DNA of 64,000 nt, from the NCBI GenBank assembly GCA_963663365.2, contig CAXXIH010000008.1, positions 992,001-1,056,000 on the forward strand, read 5' to 3'. Shown here one piece after another: positions 7,507 through 16,098 of this stretch. A program made the translations under genes and the position numbers. This DNA is from G963663365 sp963663365 (GTDB lineage: Bacteria > Hinthialibacterota > Hinthialibacteria > Hinthialibacterales > G963663365). The notes under the pieces were generated by a model. The model saw only the letters and a list, made by a program, of their open reading frames with translations, searched no databases and was not told where the DNA came from. Within the stretch, counting starts at the first letter, position 1; every line of letters starts with the position of its first letter.

Positions 7507-8958
7507 TTAATACCGGTAATGTTCCGGCTTATAGGGGCCTTCGACTTTCACACCGATATAGGCGGCTTGCTTTTCGCTCAAGCGGGTTAACTTCGCCTTG
7601 AGTTTGCCGATATGCAAACGCGCGACTTCTTCATCCAACTCTTTCGATAAGCAGGTAACGCCAATATCCGGCTTGTTTTGCCACAAGTCCATTTGGGCCA
7701 GAACCTGATTGGTGAAAGAATTGGACATTACAAAAGAGGGATGGCCGGTCGCACAACCCAAATTCACCAAACGCCCTTCGGCCAAAAGGAAGATCGAGTT
7801 CCCATTAGGCATTGTGTATTTATCGACCTGAGGTTTGATGTTGGTTTTAACGATATTTTTGTCCGCTTCCAGTTTGTACACTTCGATTTCATTATCGAAA
7901 TGGCCGATATTGCAGACGATGGTCTGATCGAGCATGTTAACCATATGCTCGTGACGGATCACGTCGCAGTTGCCGGTGGTGGTGACGAAGATATTGGCTT
8001 CTTTCAAAGCTTCTTCAACGGTTGTGACCTCGAACCCTTCCATACAGGCTTGCAACGCACAGATCGGATCGATTTCAGTAACCAAAACACGCGCACCGAA
8101 ACCACGCATCGACTGCGCACAACCTTTGCCCACATCGCCGTATCCGCAAACGCAAACCACTTTTCCGGCAACCATGACATCGGTGGCCCGTTTGATGCCA
8201 TCCGCCAATGATTCCCGGCAGCCATAAAGATTATCGAACTTGGATTTGGTGACCGAGTCATTGACATTGATGGCCGGAAACAGAAGTGTGCCATCTTCCA
8301 TCATATGATAGAGGCGATGCACGCCGGTCGTGGTTTCCTCGGACACGCCCACAATTTCTTTGACTTTCTCGTGCCACTGCTTCGAGTCACGCTCGAGTTC
8401 ACGTTTAAGCACAGCGTTAATCACTTTCAGTTCGTGAACATCCGTGGGCACGTCCAGAAACGCTGCATCGTTTTCGGCTTGGTAGCCCTTATGAACCAAT
8501 AGGGTGGCATCCCCACCGTCATCGACAATCATGTTGGGACCTTTGCCGCCGGGAAAAGAAAGCGCCTGCATGGTGCATTCCCAATATTCTTCCAACGATT
8601 CGCCTTTCCAGGCAAAGACCGGGGTTCCCGTGGCAGCGATAGCGGCGGCGGCATGGTCCTGGGTTGAAAAGATGTTGCAGGAAGCCCAACGCACATCCGC
8701 GCCGAGTTCTTTTAAGGTTTCGATCAGCACGGCGGTCTGGATGGTCATGTGCAACGAACCGGTGATGCGCGCGCCCTTCAACGGTTTCTCTCGGCCATAC
8801 TTTTCACGTACAGCCATTAGCCCGGGCATTTCCTGTTCGGCAATGGTGATCTCTTTGCGGCCGAACTCAACAAGATTCATGTCGGCTACTTTGTAATCCA
8901 TACCGGAATAATCCGGGAGCTGAATGCCTGATGCGGATTTCTCAACTGTCTGACTCAT
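7507..8958 (-). CDS. ahcY: Adenosylhomocysteinase (S-adenosyl-L-homocysteine hydrolase)
   Basis: Cytosolic NAD-dependent enzyme that splits S-adenosylhomocysteine into homocysteine and adenosine, relieving product inhibition of methyltransferases. The 483-residue length is usual for the bacterial form. Landmarks are the N-terminal block GSLHMTIQTAVLIETLKELGA, the NAD-binding loop VCGYGDVGKGCAQ, GHFDNEI and the C-terminal PYKPEHYRY tail that closes the neighbouring subunit's cofactor site. GAGG lies 9 nt before the ATG. metK is 2.7 kb away on the same strand, so both ends of the SAM cycle are encoded here, though not in one operon. The leader (8959-9090) holds a small hairpin but does not look like the known SAH riboswitch. 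Confidence 0.97.
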   Translation of the reverse strand: MSQTVEKSASGIQLPDYSGMDYKVADMNLVEFGRKEITIAEQEMPGLMAVREKYGREKPLKGARITGSLHMTIQTAVLIETLKELGADVRWASCNIFSTQDHAAAAIAATGTPVFAWKGESLEEYWECTMQALSFPGGKGPNMIVDDGGDATLLVHKGYQAENDAAFLDVPTDVHELKVINAVLKRELERDSKQWHEKVKEIVGVSEETTTGVHRLYHMMEDGTLLFPAINVNDSVTKSKFDNLYGCRESLADGIKRATDVMVAGKVVCVCGYGDVGKGCAQSMRGFGARVLVTEIDPICALQACMEGFEVTTVEEALKEANIFVTTTGNCDVIRHEHMVNMLDQTIVCNIGHFDNEIEVYKLEADKNIVKTNIKPQVDKYTMPNGNSIFLLAEGRLVNLGCATGHPSFVMSNSFTNQVLAQMDLWQNKPDIGVTCLSKELDEEVARLHIGKLKAKLTRLSEKQAAYIGVKVEGPYKPEHYRY

Positions 8959-9090
8959 AGGGTCAATCCTCTTCTTTTTTCTATATTCTTTAAGTCACAA
9001 TATGACTTTGTTCACGAATAAGATGTTTATTGAACGTCCCGCCATCCACGGCAAAGACGGGAAAATATTCTATTACTCAAAATCATCAGC

Positions 9091-9822
9091 TCATTGAATC
9101 AGAATTTCCTGGACAACCACAGGATGACTGATGCTTTTGAAATTGACCGTTTCACTTTTGCCGATGAGAATGCCATCCGGGACTTTGACATCCGGGGCCG
9201 GTGTTACGGCGATCCCATCCCTGCACTCCGTTTCAGCCCAACCGAGTGCAAGAAACGCAATATTGACAACCTCACCCATGATATCCGGCCGCTTGTAATC
9301 GGGATGTCCGACTGAACCGAGATAAATATCACCTGCGCTGATGGCGATCATTAAATCCTCATTTACCATCTTCTTAGCCAACAAGGCGGCTCGAAGCGCC
9401 CGGGAAGCATGTTCCGTTCCCGAAAAAATGCAGAGAAAACCGTCTCCCATATACTTGATCGGCACGCCGTCATAACGAAGCACGGCTTCCGTAAGTTGAA
9501 ATAAAAAGCCATTGACCCAAGTCGCGAAATCACGCGGCTTCATGCCCAGCGATTTCTTATAGGCTCCGCGAACTCCGGTAACCAACACACTGGCTTCAAA
9601 CACATCTAAATCTTCTTCGTGACTGCCCAGGAGCCAGTCGGTTGAGACTCCCAGCAATTTGGCTAGAGGTCCCAGAATCGTAATGTCCGGCCCATTCTCG
9701 GCGCGTTCCCATTTGGATACGGCCTGCGGACTGATCTGCAAAGCGTGGGCGATATCGATCTGTTTCAATCCGCGCTTTTCACGTTGAGACCGGATACGGT
9801 TGCCAAGATCTTGCAGGCGCAT
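9091..9822 (-). CDS. XRE-family regulator fused to a degenerate class III nucleotide cyclase domain
   Basis: Residues 1-65 form a Cro/C1-type HTH (LGNRIRSQREKRGLKQ, then ISPQAVSKWERAENGPD). Residues ~75-243 are a class III adenylyl/guanylyl cyclase homology domain: VLVTGVRGAYK, IKYMGDGFLCIFSG, SAGDIYLGSVG and PDIMGEVVNIA. Compared with the canonical site, the second metal Asp (D127), the adenine-contacting Lys (K123) and Asp (D180) and the Asn (N187) are kept. The first metal Asp is Gly83 and the transition-state Arg is Leu191. The protein should therefore bind a nucleotide but probably not cyclise it; I infer an ATP- or cNMP-sensing repressor. It is divergently placed from dinB; the 250-bp space between contains the palindrome ATAACGTTAT (9915-9924), a possible operator. 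Confidence 0.8.
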   Translation of the reverse strand: MRLQDLGNRIRSQREKRGLKQIDIAHALQISPQAVSKWERAENGPDITILGPLAKLLGVSTDWLLGSHEEDLDVFEASVLVTGVRGAYKKSLGMKPRDFATWVNGFLFQLTEAVLRYDGVPIKYMGDGFLCIFSGTEHASRALRAALLAKKMVNEDLMIAISAGDIYLGSVGHPDYKRPDIMGEVVNIAFLALGWAETECRDGIAVTPAPDVKVPDGILIGKSETVNFKSISHPVVVQEILIQ

Positions 9823-10072
9823 AGTTGATTTCTCGTCATCAATAATAAGGTTTTAACGCCTTGGCGGACCTCTCAAACCTTACAAAGATGGTATCCCGCC
9901 TTTGGGCACAATCAATAACGTTATCGTTGAGTTCGATCCCGGACCAGTAGAGGGACAATTGACACCCCGTCAACACAGAACAACAAAACAATCCGCCAAT
10001 TTGTATGACACAGCCGCTTGCTATTGCTCATTTGAGCAGTTAGGCTATGGACCGAAGCCGAGTGGTTAGGTG

Positions 10073-11176
10073 ATGGAAAGACGGATCGCGCATGTAGATA
10101 TGGACGCGTTCTATGCGTCAGTTGAACAGCGGGACAATCCCGAATTGCGGGGGATGCCGGTTGTGGTCGGGGGCGCGCCTGAAAACCGCGGCGTGGTGGC
10201 TGCGGCATCTTATGAAGCCCGCAAATATGGAATCCGTTCCGCAATGTCTATGTCTGAAGCCTATCGGCGGTGTTCGGAATTGATACGTGTCAATGTGGAC
10301 ATGGCTCGTTACCGGGATGTTTCCCGGCAGGTCATGGCCATCTTTCGATCACGAACTCCGGAGGTCGAACCTTTATCGTTGGATGAAGCCTATTTGGATA
10401 TCTCCGAGGCTTTGCCTAGTTTTGATAAGGCCGAGGAATTTGCCCGGGAATTAAAAAAAGAGATTCGTGCAACGACACAGTTGACCGCCTCAGTCGGGAT
10501 CGCCCCGGCAAAATTCATTGCCAAAATTGCGTCGGATTACGACAAACCTGACGGGCTTTTTGTTGTTCGTCCGGAAGATGTGGATTGTTTTTTGGCTCCA
10601 CTGCAAGTTCGGGTTATTCCCGGAGTCGGTCCCAAAACCGCCCAACGATTGGCCGAAGAAAATATCGAAACCATCGAAGACGTGCGTTATGCCGGTGCGG
10701 AAAAACTGATCGAACTTCTGGGACAAAAACACGGAGAACGTCTTTATGAATTTGCTTACGGGCGGGATGAACGGTCCGTCCAAACCGTGCGCATCCGAAA
10801 ATCGTTATCCCGTGAAACAACATTCAGCCGAGATATTCGGAACGTACAGCATCTTGTAGAACACCTCTCGATTTTGGCGCGCAAAGTCTATGACGACTTG
10901 GCGCGGCACGATTTGCATCCTTACCATGTGGGCATCAAAGTTCGATTTTCCGATTTTACTACACTTACACGCGGCCGTTCATTTGAACACAGTATCGATA
11001 CGCCTGAAGAATTGTTGGAAGAAGGATGCAAGTTATTGCAAGAGGCCGATATTCACGGCAAACGTGTACGGCTATTGGGATTAAGAACGGCCGGATTTAA
11101 TAAGCCAGGTGATAAGCCGGTAGTACTTCAACCTCCCGAACCTGCGGAACCACTGCAGCCCTTGTTGTGGGATTAA
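10073..11176 (+). CDS. dinB: DNA polymerase IV (Y-family translesion polymerase)
   Basis: Error-prone polymerase that extends past lesions and mispairs, usually tethered to the beta clamp. The 367-residue protein has the first catalytic motif HVDMDAFYASVEQRD, the second, SLDEAYLDIS, the TASVGIAPAKFIAKIASD palm segment, a helix-hairpin-helix (IPGVGPKTAQRLAEENI) and the little-finger domain. The final QPLLWD may be a variant clamp-binding peptide. The ATG at 10073 is chosen; an in-frame GTG lies directly before it. It is divergent from the XRE-cyclase gene. No clear LexA box is visible upstream, so SOS control cannot be claimed. Confidence 0.95.
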   Translation: MERRIAHVDMDAFYASVEQRDNPELRGMPVVVGGAPENRGVVAAASYEARKYGIRSAMSMSEAYRRCSELIRVNVDMARYRDVSRQVMAIFRSRTPEVEPLSLDEAYLDISEALPSFDKAEEFARELKKEIRATTQLTASVGIAPAKFIAKIASDYDKPDGLFVVRPEDVDCFLAPLQVRVIPGVGPKTAQRLAEENIETIEDVRYAGAEKLIELLGQKHGERLYEFAYGRDERSVQTVRIRKSLSRETTFSRDIRNVQHLVEHLSILARKVYDDLARHDLHPYHVGIKVRFSDFTTLTRGRSFEHSIDTPEELLEEGCKLLQEADIHGKRVRLLGLRTAGFNKPGDKPVVLQPPEPAEPLQPLLWD

Positions 11177-11206
11177 CGTAAATCGAACACCTAGCGGGAG
11201 CCGCAG

Positions 11207-11563
11207 TTACGACTCGTTACGCTCAAGGGGATGGACAAAAAAATCTTGGAGCAATTCGCCGCCGAAAATGGTTCCGTACAGATCGTCGAATCCAATCGGT
11301 TCCCCCCCGATATCGATATATTCGATCCCGACATACGGCACAAAAATCGTACTCAGCATACGCCGTAATTCTTCGCGCATATCGGTAGTCGTGTTTAGGG
11401 TATCAAGCACCCGCATCGGCAGGCCATAGAGCAAAATTCCATCCCGGCTCTGACGGCGTATCTTGCCAAGAAACCGCTTGCCGCCATTTAGATAGACCTC
11501 GACAACATGACCGGTAAGCTCGGTCGAATCGTAATTGGAATGAGGACTCATCGCATAAACCAT
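11207..11563 (-). CDS. Small hypothetical protein with an Sm-like N-terminal pattern
   Basis: 118 residues; either ATG at 11563 or at 11551 (MSPHSNYDS) could be the start. The part LTGHVVEVYLNGGKRFLGKIRR followed by GILLYGLP has the alternating hydrophobics and the central NG of an Sm1/Hfq-type strand set, but the Sm2 signature is not recognisable. The C-terminal half is acidic, with VGIEYIDIGGEPIGFDDLYG. It lies about 50 bases beyond the metK terminator on the same strand, so it probably has its own promoter, or is read by leakage. An RNA-binding role would be a guess; I recognise no family securely. Confidence 0.55.
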   Translation of the reverse strand: MVYAMSPHSNYDSTELTGHVVEVYLNGGKRFLGKIRRQSRDGILLYGLPMRVLDTLNTTTDMREELRRMLSTIFVPYVGIEYIDIGGEPIGFDDLYGTIFGGELLQDFFVHPLERNES

Positions 11564-11616
11564 CCGGGTTTCATTGTTGCATTACGTACAAAAGAGCATA
11601 CCAACAAAATTGAAAA

Positions 11617-11651
11617 GCGCCCGGCTCACATTCAGAAGCGGAGCCGGGCGC
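11617..11651 (-). terminator. Rho-independent terminator of metK
   Basis: GCGCCCGGCTC (11617-11627) and GAGCCGGGCGC (11641-11651) form a perfect 11-bp stem with a 13-nt loop. On the minus strand it is followed by TTTTCAATTTT, 30 bases after the metK stop. Confidence 0.8.
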
Positions 11652-11681
11652 AGGATTTGCATTTTGACGGTCTGGATTAGC

Positions 11682-12824
11682 TTATACTGCTGATTTCAGA
11701 TCATCGACAAGATTGAGTTCTTCCCAAGGGAATCCTTCACGGCCAAAGTGACCATAGGAAGCGGTCGCTCTGTAGATTGGCCGGCGCAGGTTCAGACGTT
11801 TAATAATGCCTGAAGGTGTGAGGTCGATCTTTTCCATAACGGCTTTGGCGATTTTATCTTCATCGACTTTTGCCGTTCCAAAAGTATTGACAGAAATCGA
11901 GGTTGGTTTGGCAACACCAATAGCATAAGAAAGGGCAACCTCGGCTCGTTCGGCCAATTCGGCGGCAACGATGTTCTTGGCAACGTGGCGGGCGGCATAA
12001 GCGGCGCTACGGTCGACTTTGGAAGGATCTTTTCCTGAGAACGCGCCACCGCCATGACGGCCCACACCGCCATAAGTATCCACAATGATTTTGCGGCCTG
12101 TTAATCCGCAATCGCCCATTGGCCCGCCGACCACAAAACGTCCGGTGGGATTGACGTGATAGGTGATGTTTGATGTATCCAAATCGGTAGGCAGGACCGG
12201 TTTTACAACATGCTCAATAATGGCATCGCGAATTTCGGCCTGCGAAACAGAGTCAGCATGTTGAGTTGAAACAACAATCGTCTCAATTGCGACCGGTTTT
12301 CCATCTTCATAAGCGATACTGACTTGGCTCTTGCCATCTGAGCGAACCCAGGGCAAGACACCGGTCTTGCGCACTTTAGAAAGCTGCAGCGTGAGCCGGT
12401 GGGCTATTGTAATTGGATAAGGCATGAGTTCAGGCGATTCGTTGCTGGCGTAGCCATACATCATGCCCTGGTCTCCTGCGCCTTGTTCATGGTCACCGGA
12501 TTCATTGACGCCCATGGCGATATCGGGCGATTGGCGGTCAAGCGAAACCAGTACACCGCACGTATCGCAATCAAAACCGTACTCGGCTTTGTCATAGCCG
12601 GTGTTACGGACAGCTTCACGAGCCACTTTGTTGTAATCCACAACCGCGTCGGTCGTAATCTCACCGGCCAAGACAATCAGTCCTGTGGTAATGAGCGTTT
12701 CACAGGCCACACGGCCCTGGGGATCTTGTTCATAAATGGCATCAAGCACGGAATCAGAAATTTGATCGGCAATCTTATCTGGATGCCCTTCCGTTACAGA
12801 TTCGGATGTTATCAATCGGCGCAT
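11682..12824 (-). CDS. metK: S-adenosylmethionine synthetase
   Basis: Makes S-adenosylmethionine from methionine and ATP in the cytosol. The 380 residues fit the family. Hallmarks: TSESVTEGHPDKIADQISD at the N-terminus with the catalytic His, GAGDQGMMYGYA, and the P-loop-like GGGAFSGKDPSKVDRSAAY. SAM from this enzyme feeds the methyltransferases and radical SAM proteins encoded in the window, and AhcY recycles the product. It lies downstream of the nucleotidyltransferase gene on the same strand with a gap of about 70 bases and has its own terminator. Confidence 0.97.
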   Translation of the reverse strand: MRRLITSESVTEGHPDKIADQISDSVLDAIYEQDPQGRVACETLITTGLIVLAGEITTDAVVDYNKVAREAVRNTGYDKAEYGFDCDTCGVLVSLDRQSPDIAMGVNESGDHEQGAGDQGMMYGYASNESPELMPYPITIAHRLTLQLSKVRKTGVLPWVRSDGKSQVSIAYEDGKPVAIETIVVSTQHADSVSQAEIRDAIIEHVVKPVLPTDLDTSNITYHVNPTGRFVVGGPMGDCGLTGRKIIVDTYGGVGRHGGGAFSGKDPSKVDRSAAYAARHVAKNIVAAELAERAEVALSYAIGVAKPTSISVNTFGTAKVDEDKIAKAVMEKIDLTPSGIIKRLNLRRPIYRATASYGHFGREGFPWEELNLVDDLKSAV

Positions 12825-12892
12825 CGTCTTTTCATTGCTCCTTGTAGAATCTTAATCGAATAAATCGGTATTAAGCTTGTACGAATCCCGGC

Positions 12893-13873
12893 CTACGTGG
12901 ATGCAAGTTCGATTTCCGAAGAATCGCCCACATTCAACCGGGTCATTTTTCCCATCACAGTTGCGTTCTCACCGATGATGGATTTTTCCAGGACAGCTCC
13001 GTTCACAACGGCTCCCTGGTTGACAATCGTATCCTTTAACATGCTGCGTTCGATGCGGGAATTTTCGCCAATTGAGACGAAAGGCCCCACAATCGAGCAG
13101 GTTACCGTCGCTGAATCCGCAATATACACCGGATCGATAATAATACTGCCTTCCAGTTCCCGGTGATGGCTTCCGGTCGTCAAAAGTTGACGATTTGTGT
13201 CCAGCAATGTTTCCGGTTTTCCGCAATCCAGCCAGCCATCGACAGGTAATGGCCTCATTTCCTGGCCCTGATTCAATAAATCCTGGAGGGCATCCGTTAG
13301 TTGGAATTCGCCTTTCGTACGCTTCCCTGATCGGATGATCTCATTCAGGGATTTGTAGAGCGTTTCCATCTCCGGGAGATAATAAATACCCACAATGGCC
13401 AGGTTGCTGGTAGGGCGGTCAGGTTTTTCGATCAACCGGCTGATGCGATTGCCATCCATCTCGGCAATACCGAACCGCCGCGGATCTTCAACCGGTTTGA
13501 CTCCCAAAAGAGCATGTTCCGATCCCAGAACCGGCCTTAAGTCAGCCTTAAAAACCGTATCGCCCAATATAATCAAGCCCGGCCCTTTCTCAACAACCTT
13601 TTGGGTCAGTGAGATGGCATGGCCAAGGCCCAAGAGTTCGGGCTGCTCCACAAATGAGGTTTTAAAATTATAGCTGCGGGTGATGTAATCTTGAATCATA
13701 TCGCCGCGGTATCCAACCACGACGACAAGTTCCGTAACCCCCAAGGCAACCAACTGATCCAATATATGGCCGACAATCGGTTTGCCGGCAACCTGCAAAA
13801 GGACTTTGGGTGTTGTGTGTGTATGCGGACGAAGACGAGTACCTTGTCCGGCAACGGGAATGATTGCTTTCAC
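12893..13873 (-). CDS. Sugar-1-phosphate nucleotidyltransferase with left-handed beta-helix tail
   Basis: Transfers an NMP onto a sugar 1-phosphate to give an NDP-sugar for polysaccharide synthesis. The GTG at 13873 (MKAIIPVAGQGTRLRPHTHTTPK in effect) is taken as start because it gives the family's standard N-terminus; the frame is open 15 bases further to a TTG. The Rossmann-like domain (about 1-230) carries the GxGTRLRP...PK signature, ILGDTVF, GIAEMDG and EKPDRPTSNLAIVGIYYL. The last ~90 residues are hexapeptide-like (IIIDPVYIADSATVTCSIVG, FVSIGENSRI). This two-part build occurs in glucose-1-phosphate thymidylyltransferase- and GlmU-like proteins of archaea and bacteria; the nucleotide and sugar cannot be assigned from sequence alone. 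Confidence 0.85.
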   Translation of the reverse strand: MKAIIPVAGQGTRLRPHTHTTPKVLLQVAGKPIVGHILDQLVALGVTELVVVVGYRGDMIQDYITRSYNFKTSFVEQPELLGLGHAISLTQKVVEKGPGLIILGDTVFKADLRPVLGSEHALLGVKPVEDPRRFGIAEMDGNRISRLIEKPDRPTSNLAIVGIYYLPEMETLYKSLNEIIRSGKRTKGEFQLTDALQDLLNQGQEMRPLPVDGWLDCGKPETLLDTNRQLLTTGSHHRELEGSIIIDPVYIADSATVTCSIVGPFVSIGENSRIERSMLKDTIVNQGAVVNGAVLEKSIIGENATVMGKMTRLNVGDSSEIELAST

Positions 13874-14092
13874 GGGGGCGACTCTCAAACCAACACAACC
13901 ACATTCAATTCCGGGATTTGACGTTATCAGGCGGCAAGATCGATCACAAGGGTCTCCATTTCAAGTGACACAAACAGAGAGTATCCAAATGGCAAATCAA
14001 TAGAGAGAGAACCGGGAGCATCCACGGCTTGATAATAGGTAAGACAAAGAGGGAGAGTACAGATATCGGGACAACCGCCTGAGCGGATGCTG

Positions 14093-14902
14093 TCATTCAG
14101 CCTCAAGCATCTCGTCTTGGATGCCAAGTTTGCGCACACGTTCCCAAATCTGAGGCAAACGCTCGATAATCGCCCGGCGTTCCTGCCACCGTTCAACATC
14201 CATGGCAATCATGCCGGCAACAGATGACTTGGGTTTCAAATCTTTGGTCACGCCGGAACCGGTGGCAATAACGGAGCCTTTGCCGATGCGTATATGACCG
14301 ACTAGCCCGGAAGAATCGCCAACATTGACTTCATCTTCCAGTTTGCAGCTGCCACAGATCCCCACGCGGTCGCCAATCTCGCTTTTTTGACCGACATTGG
14401 CGTTATGACCGATTTGGGTTAAGCAACCAACATGGGCTCCATCTGCGATGACTGTCTTTCCTAATGTGGCCCGGTCAATCGTGCTTAAGGTGCCAACAAA
14501 AACATCATCGCCGATTTCAACATGTCCGATTTGCGGAATTTTGTAAGGCAGACCATTCTCGCTTTGGGCGTAGCCAAATCCATCGCATCCGATAACAGCG
14601 CTATCTCGAATTCGGCATCGCGAACCGATCTTCGTATTGTTACGAATTACAACGCGTGTACCGATGTATGTATCGCTTCCAATCACCGTATCGTCGCCGA
14701 TATATGTGCCGGCACCGATCTGCGAGTTCGCTTCAATACATACACGTTCGCCGATTGTCACAAAAGGACCGACTTTGCAGCCGGAAGACAATGTCGCACT
14801 CGGATGAATTACAGCGGAAGGATGAACAACAATATCATGTTGCCCTTCAGTTAACTGATGAACTGTGGCCAGACCAGCGCCGGTTCCAGGTGTCGGCGTC
14901 AT
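14093..14902 (-). CDS. LpxD-like hexapeptide acyltransferase lacking the N-terminal domain
   Basis: The 269-residue protein is a left-handed parallel beta-helix of (I/V)GxxxxI hexapeptides (HPSAVIHPSATLSSGCKVGP onward). It contains the LpxD-specific block CDGFGYAQ...LPYKIPQIGHVEIGDD, IDRATLGKTVI and QIGHNANVG, with the His that is catalytic in LpxD. LpxD adds the N-linked hydroxyacyl chain to UDP-3-O-acyl-glucosamine in lipid A synthesis. Typical LpxD is about 340 residues and begins with a uridine-binding domain, which is absent here. It may be a shortened LpxD, or a relative acting on another UDP-sugar, for which the adjacent nucleotidyltransferase would be a natural partner. Other lpx genes are not in the window. 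Confidence 0.75.
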   Translation of the reverse strand: MTPTPGTGAGLATVHQLTEGQHDIVVHPSAVIHPSATLSSGCKVGPFVTIGERVCIEANSQIGAGTYIGDDTVIGSDTYIGTRVVIRNNTKIGSRCRIRDSAVIGCDGFGYAQSENGLPYKIPQIGHVEIGDDVFVGTLSTIDRATLGKTVIADGAHVGCLTQIGHNANVGQKSEIGDRVGICGSCKLEDEVNVGDSSGLVGHIRIGKGSVIATGSGVTKDLKPKSSVAGMIAMDVERWQERRAIIERLPQIWERVRKLGIQDEMLEAE

Positions 14903-15130
14903 AACAGTTTCATCCCCCTATCTAAATCTTCAATATTAATATCACGCAATCAACGATCGCACGTCAAACTCAAGCAAGGAGTACAAACAGGCCGCACCAT
15001 CTCCGATGCGGCATTTGTAACTCCTAACTCTCTCCAAACAAGTATACGACAAAAAGGAGACTAACATGAAGCAATTGAGGCTCTCAAGCCCCATGAGGCA
15101 AAAAAGCAACATTTGCAGCGAAAGTGCGGC

Positions 15131-15156
15131 AAAAAAACCACAAGGGTTCAGAACCC
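15131..15156 (-). terminator. Terminator-like hairpin after murQ
   Basis: GGGTT-CAG-AACCC (15144-15156) lies 10 bases beyond the murQ stop. On the minus strand it is followed by TTGTGG and a seven-base T run (15131-15137). The stem is short, so strength is uncertain. Confidence 0.5.
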
Positions 15157-15165
15157 ACTTATTTT

Positions 15166-16098
15166 CTACAACTTATGTCCGCGCTCCTGAATCGCCTCAA
15201 TTGCGGGAGCAACAAACCCGTGATGCGTATTCAAGACCTGCTCCGCCTCTTTCCGGCCCACTCCACCCATGTGCATCACAAGCGCAGTTTTGACTTTCAT
15301 TCCGGCCTTCTCCAGAATTTCGGTTGCCTCGTCGTAACTAAGATCAGTGAGCGCTTCCATGATCCGGTGTGAACGATCGACAAGCTTATAACACGTTGCA
15401 GTGAGATCGACCATCAGATTCTGATAAACCTTCCCGGTCTGAATCATGGCCGTTGTCGTTAACATATTAAGGACAAGCTTGGTTGCCGTTCCCGCTTTCA
15501 TTCGAGTAGAGCCGGTTACGACCTCGGGACCGACAAGCAGCTTTATTGTTACATCAACACGACTTGCCAGTTCAGAATCGGAATTGCAAGTGATGAAAGC
15601 AGTTTTCGAGTCTCTTTGGATGGCTTCATTTATCGCCCCCACGACGTAAGGTGTAGTTGACGATGCTGCGATACCGACAAGCGTGTCTGCCGGTCCGAGT
15701 TCTCTTTGACGAATTGCAAAGGCTCCGTCTTCAGGATCATCTTCCGCACCTTCAATCGAACGGTGTAAAGCGCGATATCCCCCGGCGATAATTCCCTGGA
15801 CACGGTTATGCGGTACCCCAAAAGTTGGCGGACATTCGGAAGCATCCAATACCCCGAGGCGGCCACTTGTCCCCGCACCCACATAAAAAAGCCGCCCATT
15901 GTTTTGGAAAGAATGAATAACGAGTTCTACTGCTTTTTCGATATCATCCAGAGCACGGCCCACAGCATCCACGGCTTCCCGGTCTTCGCGGTGCATGATT
16001 TCAAGCACTTCACGAATGCTGCAACGGTCAATATGCGTGGTCTTGGGGTTACGCTGCTCCGTCAATAAGCCGGCAAGTTTTTCACGTGAAGGTCTCAC
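15166..16098 (-). CDS. murQ: N-acetylmuramic acid 6-phosphate etherase
   Basis: Cytosolic enzyme that removes the lactyl ether from MurNAc 6-phosphate to give GlcNAc 6-phosphate, a key step of cell-wall recycling. The 310 residues hold a SIS fold: TEQRNPKTTHID near the start, GRLFYVGAGTSGRLGVLDASECPPTFG, the catalytic-Glu region SIEGAEDD, and ASSTTPYVVGAI with GSTRMKAGTATK. The GTG start overlaps the rng stop (GTGA, 4 bases), implying translational coupling. A NamZ-like exo-muramidase at 49.3 kb could supply free MurNAc; no MurNAc kinase or PTS is visible here. Confidence 0.95.
   Translation of the reverse strand: MRPSREKLAGLLTEQRNPKTTHIDRCSIREVLEIMHREDREAVDAVGRALDDIEKAVELVIHSFQNNGRLFYVGAGTSGRLGVLDASECPPTFGVPHNRVQGIIAGGYRALHRSIEGAEDDPEDGAFAIRQRELGPADTLVGIAASSTTPYVVGAINEAIQRDSKTAFITCNSDSELASRVDVTIKLLVGPEVVTGSTRMKAGTATKLVLNMLTTTAMIQTGKVYQNLMVDLTATCYKLVDRSHRIMEALTDLSYDEATEILEKAGMKVKTALVMHMGGVGRKEAEQVLNTHHGFVAPAIEAIQERGHKL

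Noticed and set aside
8959..9090. Possible SAH or SAM riboswitch in front of ahcY
   Set aside because: The leader has one small hairpin but not the conserved core sequence of known SAH or SAM riboswitches.
15066..15293. 75-codon plus-strand frame with a perfect AAGGAG 6 nt before its ATG
   Set aside because: More than half lies antisense to the conserved 3' end of murQ and the product looks like random coding. The good ribosome-binding site is worth remembering, but I do not call a gene.
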